Below are positions 38,124 through 46,290 of a stretch of DNA of 64,000 nt, piece by piece (position 1 is the stretch's first letter; each line of letters starts with the position of its first letter). Made by a program: the position numbers and the translations under genes. Origin of the DNA: CAVQNQ01 sp963714205 (GTDB lineage Bacteria; Acidobacteriota; Terriglobia; Bryobacterales; Bryobacteraceae). The notes under the pieces were generated by a model. The model made no database searches. It was not told the DNA's origin and was given only the letters and a program-made list of their open reading frames with translations. Location of the stretch: assembly GCA_963714205.1 (NCBI GenBank), contig CAVQNQ010000003.1, positions 124,001 to 188,000 on the forward strand, written 5' to 3'.

Positions 38124-40205
38124 ATGAGAGATATGCCTTGCGCTGCGAGGATCGTCAGGATTCTCGCGCTCGCTCTATTGGCCGTGCTCGCGGCCTTGGC
38201 GCAAACGGGACCGGTGGTGCTCCGATCGCCGAACGGGACGCTCGAGATTTCGATCGCCACCGTGCATGGGCAGTCCGTCGAGGCAGCCGGGGGCCAACTG
38301 GCTTATCGCGTGACTTTTCATGGTCAGCCGGTGCTCGAGTGGTCGAATCTGGGCCTCGCAATCGAAGGCTCGCCCGCACTCGGGCCGGCTGTCCGGATCG
38401 AGTCGTCGCAGTCGTCCAGCCGGGACGAGACCTGGACGCCGGTCGTGGGCAAGACCAATCCCATACGCAATCACTACAACGCCGTCACGGTGCAGACGGT
38501 AGAGGCAGCCGCGAACGGCCGGCGCCTGGTGATGGAAGCCCGCGCTTACGATGACGGCGTGGCCTTCCGCTACGTCGTGCCCGAGCAGCCTTCGATCCAG
38601 GAAGTGCGTCTGCTGAACGAGTCCACGCAGTTTCACTTCTCCAAGGACGCCACCACCTTTGCTCTCATCTCGCGCGGCTTCCAGACCAGCAACGAAGACG
38701 ATTATCACGAGCTGACGATCAGCGGTCTGCACCCGGAGTACCTGGTCAACCTTCCGCTCCTCCTGGAGTTGCCTGGAATCGCCTGGGTCGGTCTGACGGA
38801 AGCGGACATCGAGGATTATTCCAGCCTGTTCGTTACCGGTGCGGGCAATCAGACCCTGGCGGCCAGGCTAGCGACGCGCGTCGAGGACATGAATACCAGC
38901 GCGGACGTCGCCCCCTCTTTCGATCCGAAGAGGGATGCGTTGGCGGTATCGGTGATTGCGCGAACCCCGGTGAGATCGGCCTGGCGCGTGTTGATGATCG
39001 CGGATCAACCCGGACGGCTGGTGGAATCAAACCTGGTGGTCAACTTGAACCCGCCCAGCGCCATCGGAGACACTTCCTGGATCAAGCCCGGCAAGACTGC
39101 ATGGTGTATAGGCTTTTGGGACGACCGGCCGGCCAAGGGGGTCGCGAAGGTCGGCATGAACAACGAAACTGCAAAGTATTACATCGACTTCGCCGCGCGA
39201 AACCAATTCGAGTTCATGCTGATGGATGGCCCCTGGTCGGCGCACAAGCCCACGCTTGCCGGTCAGGTCGGGTATGGCCTGGGGGACTTCCGCGAGGTCC
39301 TCACCAGATCCGCCCCTACTATCGATATGCCGATGCTGGTCGACTACGGGAAGTCGAAGAACGTCGGCGTCTGGGTGATAACCCGTTTCCGGGACACCAG
39401 CGAGCAGATCGACGAAGCCTTCGCGCAATTTGAAAAATGGGGCCTCGCCGGCGTGAAGATCGACTTCTTGGACCGCACGGATCAATGGGTCATGAACTGG
39501 TACCGGACGGCTGCCAGGAAAGCCGCCGAACACCACCTCATGATCGATTTCCACGGAGCGGTCAAGCCCGACGGGATGCGGCGCACCTACCCCAACGTAC
39601 TGACGCGCGAAGGCGTAATGGGCGCCGAGTACAACCGCTGGAGCGCGCGAGTCACCCCCCGGCACAATGTGACGCTCGCCTTTACGCGCATGCTGGCAGG
39701 GCCGATGGACTACACCCCCGGCGGGCTCAGTAACGTGACGCGGGAGACCTTCGCGCCGCGCTCCGCGCCCATGGTGATGAGCACGCGCAGCCATCAAACC
39801 GCGCTGTTCGTGGTCTACGAAAGCGAGTTGCAGATGGTTGCGGATTCCCCCGACGCCTACGACGGGCAGAAAGAGCTCGCGTTTCTCAAGGCGGTCCCTA
39901 CGAGTTGGGACGAGACCCGCGTGCTCAACGGCATGCCGCCCAAGTACGTCACCATCGCGCGGCGCCATGGGAACGAATGGTTTTTGGGCAGCATCACGGA
40001 TTGGGACGCGCGCGAACTCGACGTGCCGCTGAGCTTTCTGGAGAGCGGGGACTACGACGCGGAGATCTACGCCGACGGACCCAACGCGGCGTCGCAGCCG
40101 ACCGATTCGATTGTGGACAAGCGCCGCGTGAATGCCCGGACGGTTTTGAAGCTGAAGCTGGCCCCGGCCGGCGGATGCGCGATCAGGTTCCGGCCGGCGA
40201 GTTAG
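38124..40205 (+). CDS. Exported GH97 glycoside hydrolase (copy 2, intact)
   Basis: 693 residues. The signal peptide ends about LAALAQ. The N-terminal super-sandwich (VVLRSPNGTLEISIATVHGQ ... ARAYDDGVAFRY) leads into a TIM barrel with GVKIDFLDRTDQW, HHLMIDFHGAVKPDGMRRTYPN and EGVMGAEYNRWS, then a C-terminal sandwich. The KIDF Asp is the likely nucleophile position of retaining GH97 alpha-galactosidases, so alpha-galactosidase is favoured over SusB-type alpha-glucosidase; this is inference. ATG 38124 has only a weak ribosome site; 38133 is an alternative. It is the last gene before the integrated element. Confidence 0.88.
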   Translation: MRDMPCAARIVRILALALLAVLAALAQTGPVVLRSPNGTLEISIATVHGQSVEAAGGQLAYRVTFHGQPVLEWSNLGLAIEGSPALGPAVRIESSQSSSRDETWTPVVGKTNPIRNHYNAVTVQTVEAAANGRRLVMEARAYDDGVAFRYVVPEQPSIQEVRLLNESTQFHFSKDATTFALISRGFQTSNEDDYHELTISGLHPEYLVNLPLLLELPGIAWVGLTEADIEDYSSLFVTGAGNQTLAARLATRVEDMNTSADVAPSFDPKRDALAVSVIARTPVRSAWRVLMIADQPGRLVESNLVVNLNPPSAIGDTSWIKPGKTAWCIGFWDDRPAKGVAKVGMNNETAKYYIDFAARNQFEFMLMDGPWSAHKPTLAGQVGYGLGDFREVLTRSAPTIDMPMLVDYGKSKNVGVWVITRFRDTSEQIDEAFAQFEKWGLAGVKIDFLDRTDQWVMNWYRTAARKAAEHHLMIDFHGAVKPDGMRRTYPNVLTREGVMGAEYNRWSARVTPRHNVTLAFTRMLAGPMDYTPGGLSNVTRETFAPRSAPMVMSTRSHQTALFVVYESELQMVADSPDAYDGQKELAFLKAVPTSWDETRVLNGMPPKYVTIARRHGNEWFLGSITDWDARELDVPLSFLESGDYDAEIYADGPNAASQPTDSIVDKRRVNARTVLKLKLAPAGGCAIRFRPAS

Positions 40206-40333
40206 GGCGGCCGTAATGAGCCTCGAATCCTCCCGGCAAAGGTCTATGGCAGACCGGCGGGCGAATATCGACCGGCTTGTGATGGCCCACGAAGAAATGA
40301 GGGCCGTAGACTAATGACCCCAAAGAGTTTTTG
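40206..40333. other. Chromosomal flank left of the element
   Basis: No gene seen. Before integration this stretch would have lain directly downstream of tRNA-Leu. A short T-run on the plus strand, read as A on the tRNA strand, adjoins the repeat. Confidence 0.5.
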
Positions 40334-40359
40334 TGGTGCGGAGAGGGGGACTTGAACCC
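40334..40359. repeat. attL core (26-bp direct repeat)
   Basis: Identical to 54635-54660, the CCA end, acceptor strand and T-arm of tRNA-Leu(GAG). The bases just outside differ on both sides. Confidence 0.9.
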
Positions 40360-40414
40360 AGAGGCATTATTTGTAATCTGTAAGTTGCGCGTTTTCAATC
40401 TTGCCACACTTCCC
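40334..40414 (-). other. Degenerate tRNA-Leu-like sequence at the left junction
   Basis: Read on the minus strand, the 81 nt end in the shared tRNA-Leu 3' core. The 5' part still resembles the acceptor/D-arm half of the real tRNA: about 19 of 27 positions match by eye, with two one-base gaps. The acceptor stem would not pair well and the anticodon arm is not foldable, so it is not a working tRNA. It would belong to the element's own attP. Confidence 0.45.
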
Positions 40415-40598
40415 AGAATGCCCAGAATCTCAGCAGGTGGTACGGGGATGGTACACGGACGCGACGCGAATAGACATCACCTCCGGTAACTTTACCGGAA
40501 GTGTCTTGCCGGTCGGTTATGGGTATGAGGGACGCCTTGAGTATGGTTCTTGTCGTGAATAAGACATTCGGATATGATGGGCTTGACCGGCGGTGCAG

Positions 40599-41573
40599 AT
40601 GATAGACGCAACGGACGCTGTGCTCGGGATGCTCAGATGGGTTGAAGTGTTGGCTGAGTTCAAACGAGATATGGTTGAAATAGCCCATTCGGCTCGCGTG
40701 TACTTTCTCAAGCCTGCGCTGGACGTGGTTGCGCGCAAGCGTGTTTTTGACTTGATTTCTACTGTTGAGGACTCGTTGCCGTTCTTTGAGCCGTTAGGTT
40801 GGAAATGTGTTGAACTCCAGCAAACGAAGATCCAGGCCTGTCAGGCTGCATGTGCTGCGCTCGGTGTGTATGCGGACCAGGTCGCCTCAGTGAAGACGTT
40901 TTGCGAAGCGATTGTTGGGCTGAGAAGTAAGTGGGAGGCGTTTTCGGTTGCTTTGGTGGAAAACGGTCTTCACGATTGGCGCGACTGGCGCCAGCATCCA
41001 AGGCCTTTCCTTTGGCTGAAGAAGGTTACTTCTGATATTGCGAATAAGCAAGCTCTCGACTATACGGAGGACCAAGAAACGATTTCTCTAGAAGAGATCG
41101 CCGAAGTGCCTGGTCAAGCGTTGATGGAACGTCGGTATACGGTCAAGTCGGTTGCGGAGCTTCAACAGGCGGCTGAGAATGATCCGGAAATGCGGGAGTA
41201 TATTTCCGCCAAGATCCGTTTTCCCAAGTTCGCGCGTACCGACATTTGGAGGGAACTGGGTTGGGACCTCCGCCGCGGGGGGCGTGTTGACCGTCGGTAT
41301 CTAAGACTGCGGAAGCAACTTCGAGATGAAGGGATTGGAATGGAGTGGCGCTCGTCTCCTAGCCTCTCAGGAGACGCTTCCTGGGCCAGTTTTTTCGAAG
41401 TCTTGTACAACGGCGCGAAGGGCAGGAAAGCGGGCGCTTGGACGCTTCGGACAGACATGGAGGCTCCGGACTCGCCGGCCATTGCACCTTTTAGGCCGGA
41501 CCCGTTTCCCTGGCGTGGCTTTCGGGCATATCCTGGGCAAACGGCTAACTTCAACAAAACAAAACAAAAATAA
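40599..41573 (+). CDS. Unrecognised element protein
   Basis: 324 residues from ATG 40599; a GTG at 40593 is also possible. The protein is largely alpha-helical and has no signal peptide. The region around residues 180-245 (AELQQAAENDPEMREYISAK, then FARTDIWRELGWDLRRGGRVDRRYLRLRKQLRD) is rich in basic residues with a helix pair that could bind DNA. The C-terminus is proline-rich. No family is recognised. The GC content is lower than in the flanking chromosome, which fits acquired DNA. It is the first gene inside the element, reading away from attL. Confidence 0.6.
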   Translation: MIDATDAVLGMLRWVEVLAEFKRDMVEIAHSARVYFLKPALDVVARKRVFDLISTVEDSLPFFEPLGWKCVELQQTKIQACQAACAALGVYADQVASVKTFCEAIVGLRSKWEAFSVALVENGLHDWRDWRQHPRPFLWLKKVTSDIANKQALDYTEDQETISLEEIAEVPGQALMERRYTVKSVAELQQAAENDPEMREYISAKIRFPKFARTDIWRELGWDLRRGGRVDRRYLRLRKQLRDEGIGMEWRSSPSLSGDASWASFFEVLYNGAKGRKAGAWTLRTDMEAPDSPAIAPFRPDPFPWRGFRAYPGQTANFNKTKQK

Positions 41574-41632
41574 TTCCATTACGTCGTGTCGAAATCACGG
41601 AATTTCCAACACTGTAAGGATATGGGGGCAAA

Positions 41633-41896
41633 ATGTTGAGCCTGGCGATTGTTTACCGAACACCGAATGGGCGACCTCTAAGCGTGGCGACCATTGAGAA
41701 TAGCGAAATTCTCGGGCGCGTAGCAAATGAAGCCATCGACGAGGCCTATGCGAAAGCCGCCGAACTCTCTCTTCGTGATCCCGTACTCGGTCAAATCCAG
41801 CGCCGCGAAGCTGATAAGCTGAAGCAAATTCTGCTTTCTTTGGTTCCTGATCGAAGTTCGCGTGTTGTTTGCCTCGATTCTTCTGCCGTTCAATAG
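41633..41896 (+). CDS. Small hypothetical element protein
   Basis: 87 residues. A purine-rich GGGGGC lies just before ATG 41633. The N-terminal beta strand (SLAIVYRTPNG) is followed by helices with many Glu, Ala and Lys residues. No family is recognised. It sits 60 nt after the first element gene and 32 nt before the HTH gene, in the same direction, so it probably belongs to the early operon. Confidence 0.5.
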   Translation: MLSLAIVYRTPNGRPLSVATIENSEILGRVANEAIDEAYAKAAELSLRDPVLGQIQRREADKLKQILLSLVPDRSSRVVCLDSSAVQ

Positions 41897-41928
41897 CACT
41901 TTTGCTCGTTTCTTAACCAACTCAAAAA

Positions 41929-42192
41929 ATGGCGCAGGGCACTGGGAGCACTCGTCCGTCGACGGGAGCTGGGGGTGTGTCTTCTTTCGGCCGCATATAC
42001 ACCACTCGCGAACTTAGTGAGCTATGGCGCCTTTCGGAGAACAGCATTCGCCGTCTCTTCGTAGACGAAGTGGGCGTCTTCGTGCTCGGCGCGAGCAATC
42101 CAAAACGGCGGCGGCGCGCGTATTGTACGCTCCGAATTCCCGAGGCTGTAGCGCTTCGCGTATGGCGCCAGCGTGGCGGAGGCGTCCAATGA
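41929..42192 (+). CDS. Helix-turn-helix protein, candidate excisionase or regulator
   Basis: 87 residues. After a flexible N-terminus, YTTRELSELWRLSENSIRRLFVDE forms an excisionase/MerR-type winged-helix recognition unit (about residues 25-48). The basic KRRRRAYCTLRIPEAVALRVW segment completes it. Such small proteins in integrated elements direct excision or control the replication operon. The next gene overlaps its stop codon (ATGA), so translation is coupled to the zinc-finger protein and, through it, to the replication gene. The role is inferred from size, fold and position. Confidence 0.65.
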   Translation: MAQGTGSTRPSTGAGGVSSFGRIYTTRELSELWRLSENSIRRLFVDEVGVFVLGASNPKRRRRAYCTLRIPEAVALRVWRQRGGGVQ

Positions 42193-42479
42193 CGACGCAC
42201 GCCACGCCGGCCATCTCTGAGGAGTTCCCGGTCGCGTTCGCGGTCCTGATCTGCTATCGCGATGGTTGCTTTTCCTGGCGAGTTGAGAAGTGTCCGGTTT
42301 GCGGCGGAAAGCACACGCATGGCGCCGGAGTCGGCCGCGAAGACCCGCGCCACTTTTTGGGCCACCGTGCCGGGCATTGCTTCGTTTCGAACCATGGCTA
42401 CGTGCTGGTGGAGGCTGATCCTGAGGGCACCAGGCGGGCGCTTTTGGGCCGGGGCCGGTTGTGGAGGGAACGCCAGTGA
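42189..42479 (+). CDS. Small zinc-ribbon-like element protein
   Basis: 96 residues. The start codon ATG 42189 overlaps the stop of the HTH gene. CPVCGGKHTHG (about residue 35) is a CxxC plus HxH arrangement common in small phage proteins of unknown role. The stop overlaps the GTG start of the replication gene (GTGA). The chain of overlaps from 41929 to 44551 shows a tight replication-type operon. Confidence 0.6.
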   Translation: MTTHATPAISEEFPVAFAVLICYRDGCFSWRVEKCPVCGGKHTHGAGVGREDPRHFLGHRAGHCFVSNHGYVLVEADPEGTRRALLGRGRLWRERQ

Positions 42480-44551
42480 CAACGGTTCCGGCACCGATCA
42501 AGCCCTCGAATCTGCCGGGCCGTCTCCTCGAAGAGCGGGATTTTCAGGCGCTGGAGGCACGGTGGATTTCGCGAGCGATCGCAGAGGCGGCCCACTTTAG
42601 GCGCATCACTTCGCTTGAGGGGGCGGAGGCGGCCGGCCAGCATGGGTCCGGCGATTACAGCGGCATCCTGATTCCCAACTTCTGGCCGGGTGAAACCCGT
42701 CCTCGCGAGTATCGGGTGCGCCGCGATCATCCGGATTTTGAGTTCTGTTCGGATGGTTCAACCAAGCCCCGGAAGAGGTACGTCGGACCTCCCGGAAGGA
42801 GCAATCTTCTGTATTTTCCGCCAGGGCTCAGTGCGGGCCTGCTTGCGAGGGCCGAGCTGCCTATGGTGATTACCGAGGGCGAGTTCAAGGCACTCGCCCT
42901 CTACCGCCTCGCGTGGCACGGTCGCGAGGGCGCTGAGGATCCAGCTTTCGTGCCGGGCGCACTAACTGGCGTGTGGAGCTGGCGTGGTGTCGTGGGCAAG
43001 ACTACCGATGCGGCCGGTAACCGATGCGATGTCAAGGGTCCGATCCCGGATCTCTCCCGCCTGGTCTGGACTGATCGACTGGTTATCATTATTTTCGATT
43101 CCGATTCCCGTGGCAACCTTGCGGTGGAGGAAGCAGCTCGCCAGTTGCAGCGAGAGATTTGTGGTCGTGGAGCCGAGGTTGCACTTTTCCCCTGGCCCAA
43201 AGATACGGCGGCCGAACTTAAGGGGATCGATGACTTTTTGGCGGCGCGCGGACCTGAGGAGGTCCTGGGTCTTCTGGGTAAAGCGAGAGCGCGGGCGCGC
43301 AAAAAAAAAGTTTCATCGTCGACGGTTGAGATGGAACCGCAGGGCTGGCGTGCAGCCCTGATTCGAAATACAGATGGTAAGCCGGCGGCTTTGCTTGCGA
43401 ACGCAATTACTGCTTTTCGCGGTGCTCCGGAGCTTGAGGGCGCTGTGGCATTCGATGACTTTGCCTTTACTGCTGTGGCAACCCGCGGACTGCCATGGGC
43501 GCCTGATCCGCTTTCGTCGCCTCGACCGTGGTTGGATCACGAAGATATTCTCGCAGCGGAGTGGCTGCAGCGCGAAGGAATTCACGTCTCACGTGAGATT
43601 GCTGGCCAGGCCATCGAGGCGGTGTCGCGGGAGCGATCCTTTCATCCGGTGCGGGATTATCTGAACGGTCTCGAATGGGACGGTGTGCCGCGCCTAGATA
43701 ACTGGCCGGCGGTGTACCTGGGTGTCCAGGGTGGCCCGGAAGGCGGCATTAAGTATCTAATCGTGGGCGCGCGGTTTCTGATTTCAGCGGTAGCTCGCGT
43801 TATGCGGCCTGGCTGCAAGGCTGACCACTGTTTGATTTTGGAACACGAACAGGGCCGCAAGAAATCGACGGCGGTGCGCACGCTCGCTTATCCCTGGTAC
43901 GCCGATGAGATATCGGACCTCGGTAGTAAGGACTCCGCAATGCAAGTTCGTGGGGTCTGGATACTCGAGCTCGCTGAATTGGACGCGATGAGCAGACCTG
44001 AGGCTGGCCGCGTGAAAGCCTTCATGTCGAGGGCAACTGACCATTTCAGACCGCCATATGGCCGGCGCGTGATTGACCTTCCGCGCCAATGCGTTTTTTG
44101 CGGCACGGTCAACCGGGCTGATTACCTGATTGATGAGACCGGGGGCCGTCGGTTCTGGCCGCTGAGATGCGGTCAGATCGATGTTGAGGCGTTAGCTCGT
44201 GATCGCGATTTGCTTTGGGCAGAAGCGGTAGCCCGCTTTCGGGCCGGTGAACCGTGGTGGCTTGAAACTGGCGAGTTAGTTGAGCGGGCGCAAGCCGAAC
44301 AGGCGGCGCGGTATCAGCCGGACGCGTGGCAGGCGCTGATCACCCAGTGGGCAACCGGGCGTATCGAATCGGGCGCCACGTCCGTGTCGGTTTCGGAAGG
44401 TCTCGATATGTGCCTTGGGAAGCCGAAAGGCCAGTGGACGCGGGCAGACGCGATGCGCGTCGGCCGCTGTCTCACTGGAATCAGGTGGGAACGTTTTCGT
44501 GATCGGAAACAGGATATGGAATGGCGATACCGGCCGCCTGTTCCCACGTAA
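42476..44551 (+). CDS. DUF3854 / VirE-type primase-helicase replication protein
   Basis: 691 residues from GTG 42476, which has GGAGGGA 7 nt upstream and overlaps the previous stop. Residues about 80-260 are a DUF3854 toprim-like module with VITEGEFKAL (Glu134) and IIIFDSDS (Asp208, Asp210), the acidic residues expected to hold metal in primases. Residues about 385-610 are a virulence-associated-E (VirE/VapE) ATPase: a P-loop variant EHEQGRKKST near 456-465, a Walker-B-like strand WILELAELD near 496, and a later FCGTVNRADYL strand. Satellites and small plasmids use such proteins to replicate from their own origin. The iteron-like region starts inside its last codons. Confidence 0.85.
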   Translation: MTTVPAPIKPSNLPGRLLEERDFQALEARWISRAIAEAAHFRRITSLEGAEAAGQHGSGDYSGILIPNFWPGETRPREYRVRRDHPDFEFCSDGSTKPRKRYVGPPGRSNLLYFPPGLSAGLLARAELPMVITEGEFKALALYRLAWHGREGAEDPAFVPGALTGVWSWRGVVGKTTDAAGNRCDVKGPIPDLSRLVWTDRLVIIIFDSDSRGNLAVEEAARQLQREICGRGAEVALFPWPKDTAAELKGIDDFLAARGPEEVLGLLGKARARARKKKVSSSTVEMEPQGWRAALIRNTDGKPAALLANAITAFRGAPELEGAVAFDDFAFTAVATRGLPWAPDPLSSPRPWLDHEDILAAEWLQREGIHVSREIAGQAIEAVSRERSFHPVRDYLNGLEWDGVPRLDNWPAVYLGVQGGPEGGIKYLIVGARFLISAVARVMRPGCKADHCLILEHEQGRKKSTAVRTLAYPWYADEISDLGSKDSAMQVRGVWILELAELDAMSRPEAGRVKAFMSRATDHFRPPYGRRVIDLPRQCVFCGTVNRADYLIDETGGRRFWPLRCGQIDVEALARDRDLLWAEAVARFRAGEPWWLETGELVERAQAEQAARYQPDAWQALITQWATGRIESGATSVSVSEGLDMCLGKPKGQWTRADAMRVGRCLTGIRWERFRDRKQDMEWRYRPPVPT

Positions 44552-44766
44552 CGCGAGTGTGTTCCTATTTTGGGGTTGCGAGGTGGGAACGTTGCAAGGT
44601 ATTGAGATATCGGCAGGTTCCCACCTGTTCCCACCTGTTCCCACTTAAACGTGCACGTACGTGTGCGCGTACTTGATGATAGCTGGACGGCAGGCGCAAC
44701 ACGAATTCAGGTTCTATAGGAAGTTTTGGACAGTAGTAGGAACTGGGAACAGGTGGGAACAGGAAG

Positions 44767-44893
44767 CCGCGCATCGGTCAATAGACCGGAGGGATGCCCA
44801 TGTGAACTCCCGGCCCCATGCTGGTGAATCAAGTCCGCCCATGAGAACTCCCGGCCCATGCTGCATCTCTCCGGTGTATTGACCGATGCGCGG
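44767..44893. repeat. Long inverted repeat with direct repeats in its loop
   Basis: Two 30-nt arms pair with two mismatches around a 67-nt loop. The loop holds two copies of a near-identical AACTCCCGGCCCATGCTG sequence (one has an extra C). It could be a replication-initiation structure or a small structured RNA. Confidence 0.65.
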
Positions 44894-44964
44894 GTCCTGT
44901 CGAAGGCTTCCCTCCGTGCGGGTACGATGAGTGCGGGCGGTGGAGGTCAGAGGTCACTGAATCT

Positions 44965-45000
44965 GGGTAGCAGGCGGGTAGCGGGTAGCAGGCGGGTAGC
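44965..45000. repeat. Two tandem 18-bp repeats
   Basis: GGGTAGCAGGCGGGTAGC occurs twice without a gap and is followed by a partial copy. They end about 18 nt before the ribosome site of the terminase-small-subunit-like gene, so they may be an operator rather than iterons. Confidence 0.7.
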
Positions 45001-45030
45001 AGGTAGCGGGGTGGTCAGGAGGAATTGGTC

Positions 45031-45546
45031 ATGCTGGGGAATCAAACACAATACGCCGTGCACAGAAAGAAATTGGGCCTGCCAGGTGGAAGTCGGCGGG
45101 CGGTTCAAAAGGCGCTCGAAGCTCAACGAATACATGCCGAGCCTGACGGGCGGATCGATTTTGAGATGGCGGATGCGGAATGGGCAGCCAATACCGATCC
45201 CATGAAGGCGCATGCGGTGCATAAGTCTGCAAATCTGTCGGCGCCGGTCGAAAGCTCGCGGCCCAAAGAGTCCGTGGCGGCTCAGCAGTTCGAGTTACTG
45301 CAAGAGAAGACCCTTACGGCCCGTACCAAGCGCCTGCAACTTCAGGGCGAAGTCATCGCGGTCGCGGATGTCGAGCAGGCGGTAGGGGAGATGATCGACA
45401 CAGCCAAGAATCTCCTGTTGTTGATCCCCGACACGCGGGCCGATCAGTTGGCAGCCTCCAAAGATCCGGCCGAATGCCGGTCCATTCTGGAACACGACAT
45501 CCGGGAAGCACTGCAAGCGATTTCCCTGAAGCTGGCGACGCCATAG
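45031..45546 (+). CDS. Nu1-like terminase small subunit
   Basis: 171 residues from ATG 45031 with AGGAGG 7-8 nt upstream. The N-terminal half follows the Nu1/external-origin pattern: a helix-turn-helix (NQTQYAVHRKKLG ... RRAVQKALEAQRI), then DGRIDFEMADAEWAANTDP. The C-terminal half (LQGEVIAVADVEQAVGEMI ... IPDTRADQL ... EHDIREALQAIS) is the matching helical oligomerisation region. Such proteins recognise packaging sites for the large terminase. No large subunit is present in the element. Phage satellites commonly carry their own small subunit to redirect a helper phage's packaging motor. Confidence 0.75.
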   Translation: MLGNQTQYAVHRKKLGLPGGSRRAVQKALEAQRIHAEPDGRIDFEMADAEWAANTDPMKAHAVHKSANLSAPVESSRPKESVAAQQFELLQEKTLTARTKRLQLQGEVIAVADVEQAVGEMIDTAKNLLLLIPDTRADQLAASKDPAECRSILEHDIREALQAISLKLATP

Positions 45547-45591
45547 GTGGCGGATGCCGGCATTACATGTGCAAAAAGGAGAACAAAGGAA

Positions 45592-46290
45592 ATGTCCGAA
45601 AAACCACTCACAGTCCAGCAGGCGGATGCCGCGCTGGCTGATATCGAAACCCGCCGGGCGCAGCTCGCGGCGGCGCTGGCAAAACACGGAGCGGAGTTGC
45701 AGGAGGCGGAGGCAGCACTTGGAGAGGATTTTCTCTGTGGGAAAGAAGACGCCGCGCGTGCCGTTGAGGATCTCCGTCTGCGCTGCGATGCTCTCACCGC
45801 GGCCCTGGCGGCCCTAGACAAACGCCAGGCGGTCGCAGTTGTGAATAGGCGCCTCGCAGAGGCGGCTGAATTGCGGCGGCAAGCCGAAGCGAAGCGCGCG
45901 GAACTGCTGGAACTGGAACGTAAAACAGCGAAGCACCTTATGGCGTTGTCCGAACTGGAGGGCGTTCCGTACACGCGCGTAATTCTCTCTTCTCAGCGCG
46001 CTTCTGGCACTTGGGAACCGGCGGTTACGGCGACAATCAGGAACATCGACTATCTGTCGCCCGCCGAGGTCATCAGGTACCTGGCCTCGTACGATCCATA
46101 TGAGGTGCCCAAGTCCCGACAGCTTTTCGTGGCGATTCAGGAACTCGAAAATCAGGCCGCAAAAATTGACGGTGAAATCGCGGCCCGCCCTGTTGAGGCG
46201 CCCGCCGCGATTGGGCTGAAGACGGTTTACGCGCCGGGACCGCCTGCCGTAAATCCGGAGGATCAGTTCCAGGAAAGGCCGAACTGGTGA
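45592..46290 (+). CDS. Coiled-coil element protein of unknown function
   Basis: 232 residues from ATG 45592 (AAAGGAA just upstream); a GTG at 45547 would add 15 residues. Residues about 5-115 are continuous Ala/Glu/Arg-rich helix with heptad spacing. The C-terminal half is globular, with NIDYLSPAEVIRYLASYDPYE. No family is recognised. Its place between a small terminase and a virion-type gene would suit a scaffold or head-completion role, but that is a guess. Its stop overlaps the start of the peptidase gene (GTGA). Confidence 0.55.
   Translation: MSEKPLTVQQADAALADIETRRAQLAAALAKHGAELQEAEAALGEDFLCGKEDAARAVEDLRLRCDALTAALAALDKRQAVAVVNRRLAEAAELRRQAEAKRAELLELERKTAKHLMALSELEGVPYTRVILSSQRASGTWEPAVTATIRNIDYLSPAEVIRYLASYDPYEVPKSRQLFVAIQELENQAAKIDGEIAARPVEAPAAIGLKTVYAPGPPAVNPEDQFQERPNW

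Larger units (their letters stand above)
44484..45015. other. Iteron-rich putative replication origin
   Basis: Eight TGGGAAC cores occur: plus strand at 44486, 44584, 44744 and 44754; minus strand at 44540, 44617, 44627 and 44637. Three minus copies and two plus copies are spaced exactly 10 bp and face each other across about 100 bp containing a near-palindromic GTGCACGTACGTGTGC. Further right are 30-nt inverted-repeat arms (44767-44796 and 44864-44893) and two tandem 18-bp GGGTAGC-rich repeats (44965-45000). No gene lies in 44552-45030. The position next to the primase-helicase gene is typical of an origin. Confidence 0.6.

Noticed and set aside
44661..44882. Short plus-strand frame in the origin-like region
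   Set aside because: It runs through the inverted repeat and iterons, has no ribosome site and encodes low-quality sequence.
44965..45000. Possible CRISPR-like repeats
   Set aside because: The 18-bp units are directly tandem with no spacers, and no cas gene is present. No CRISPR array was seen anywhere in the window.
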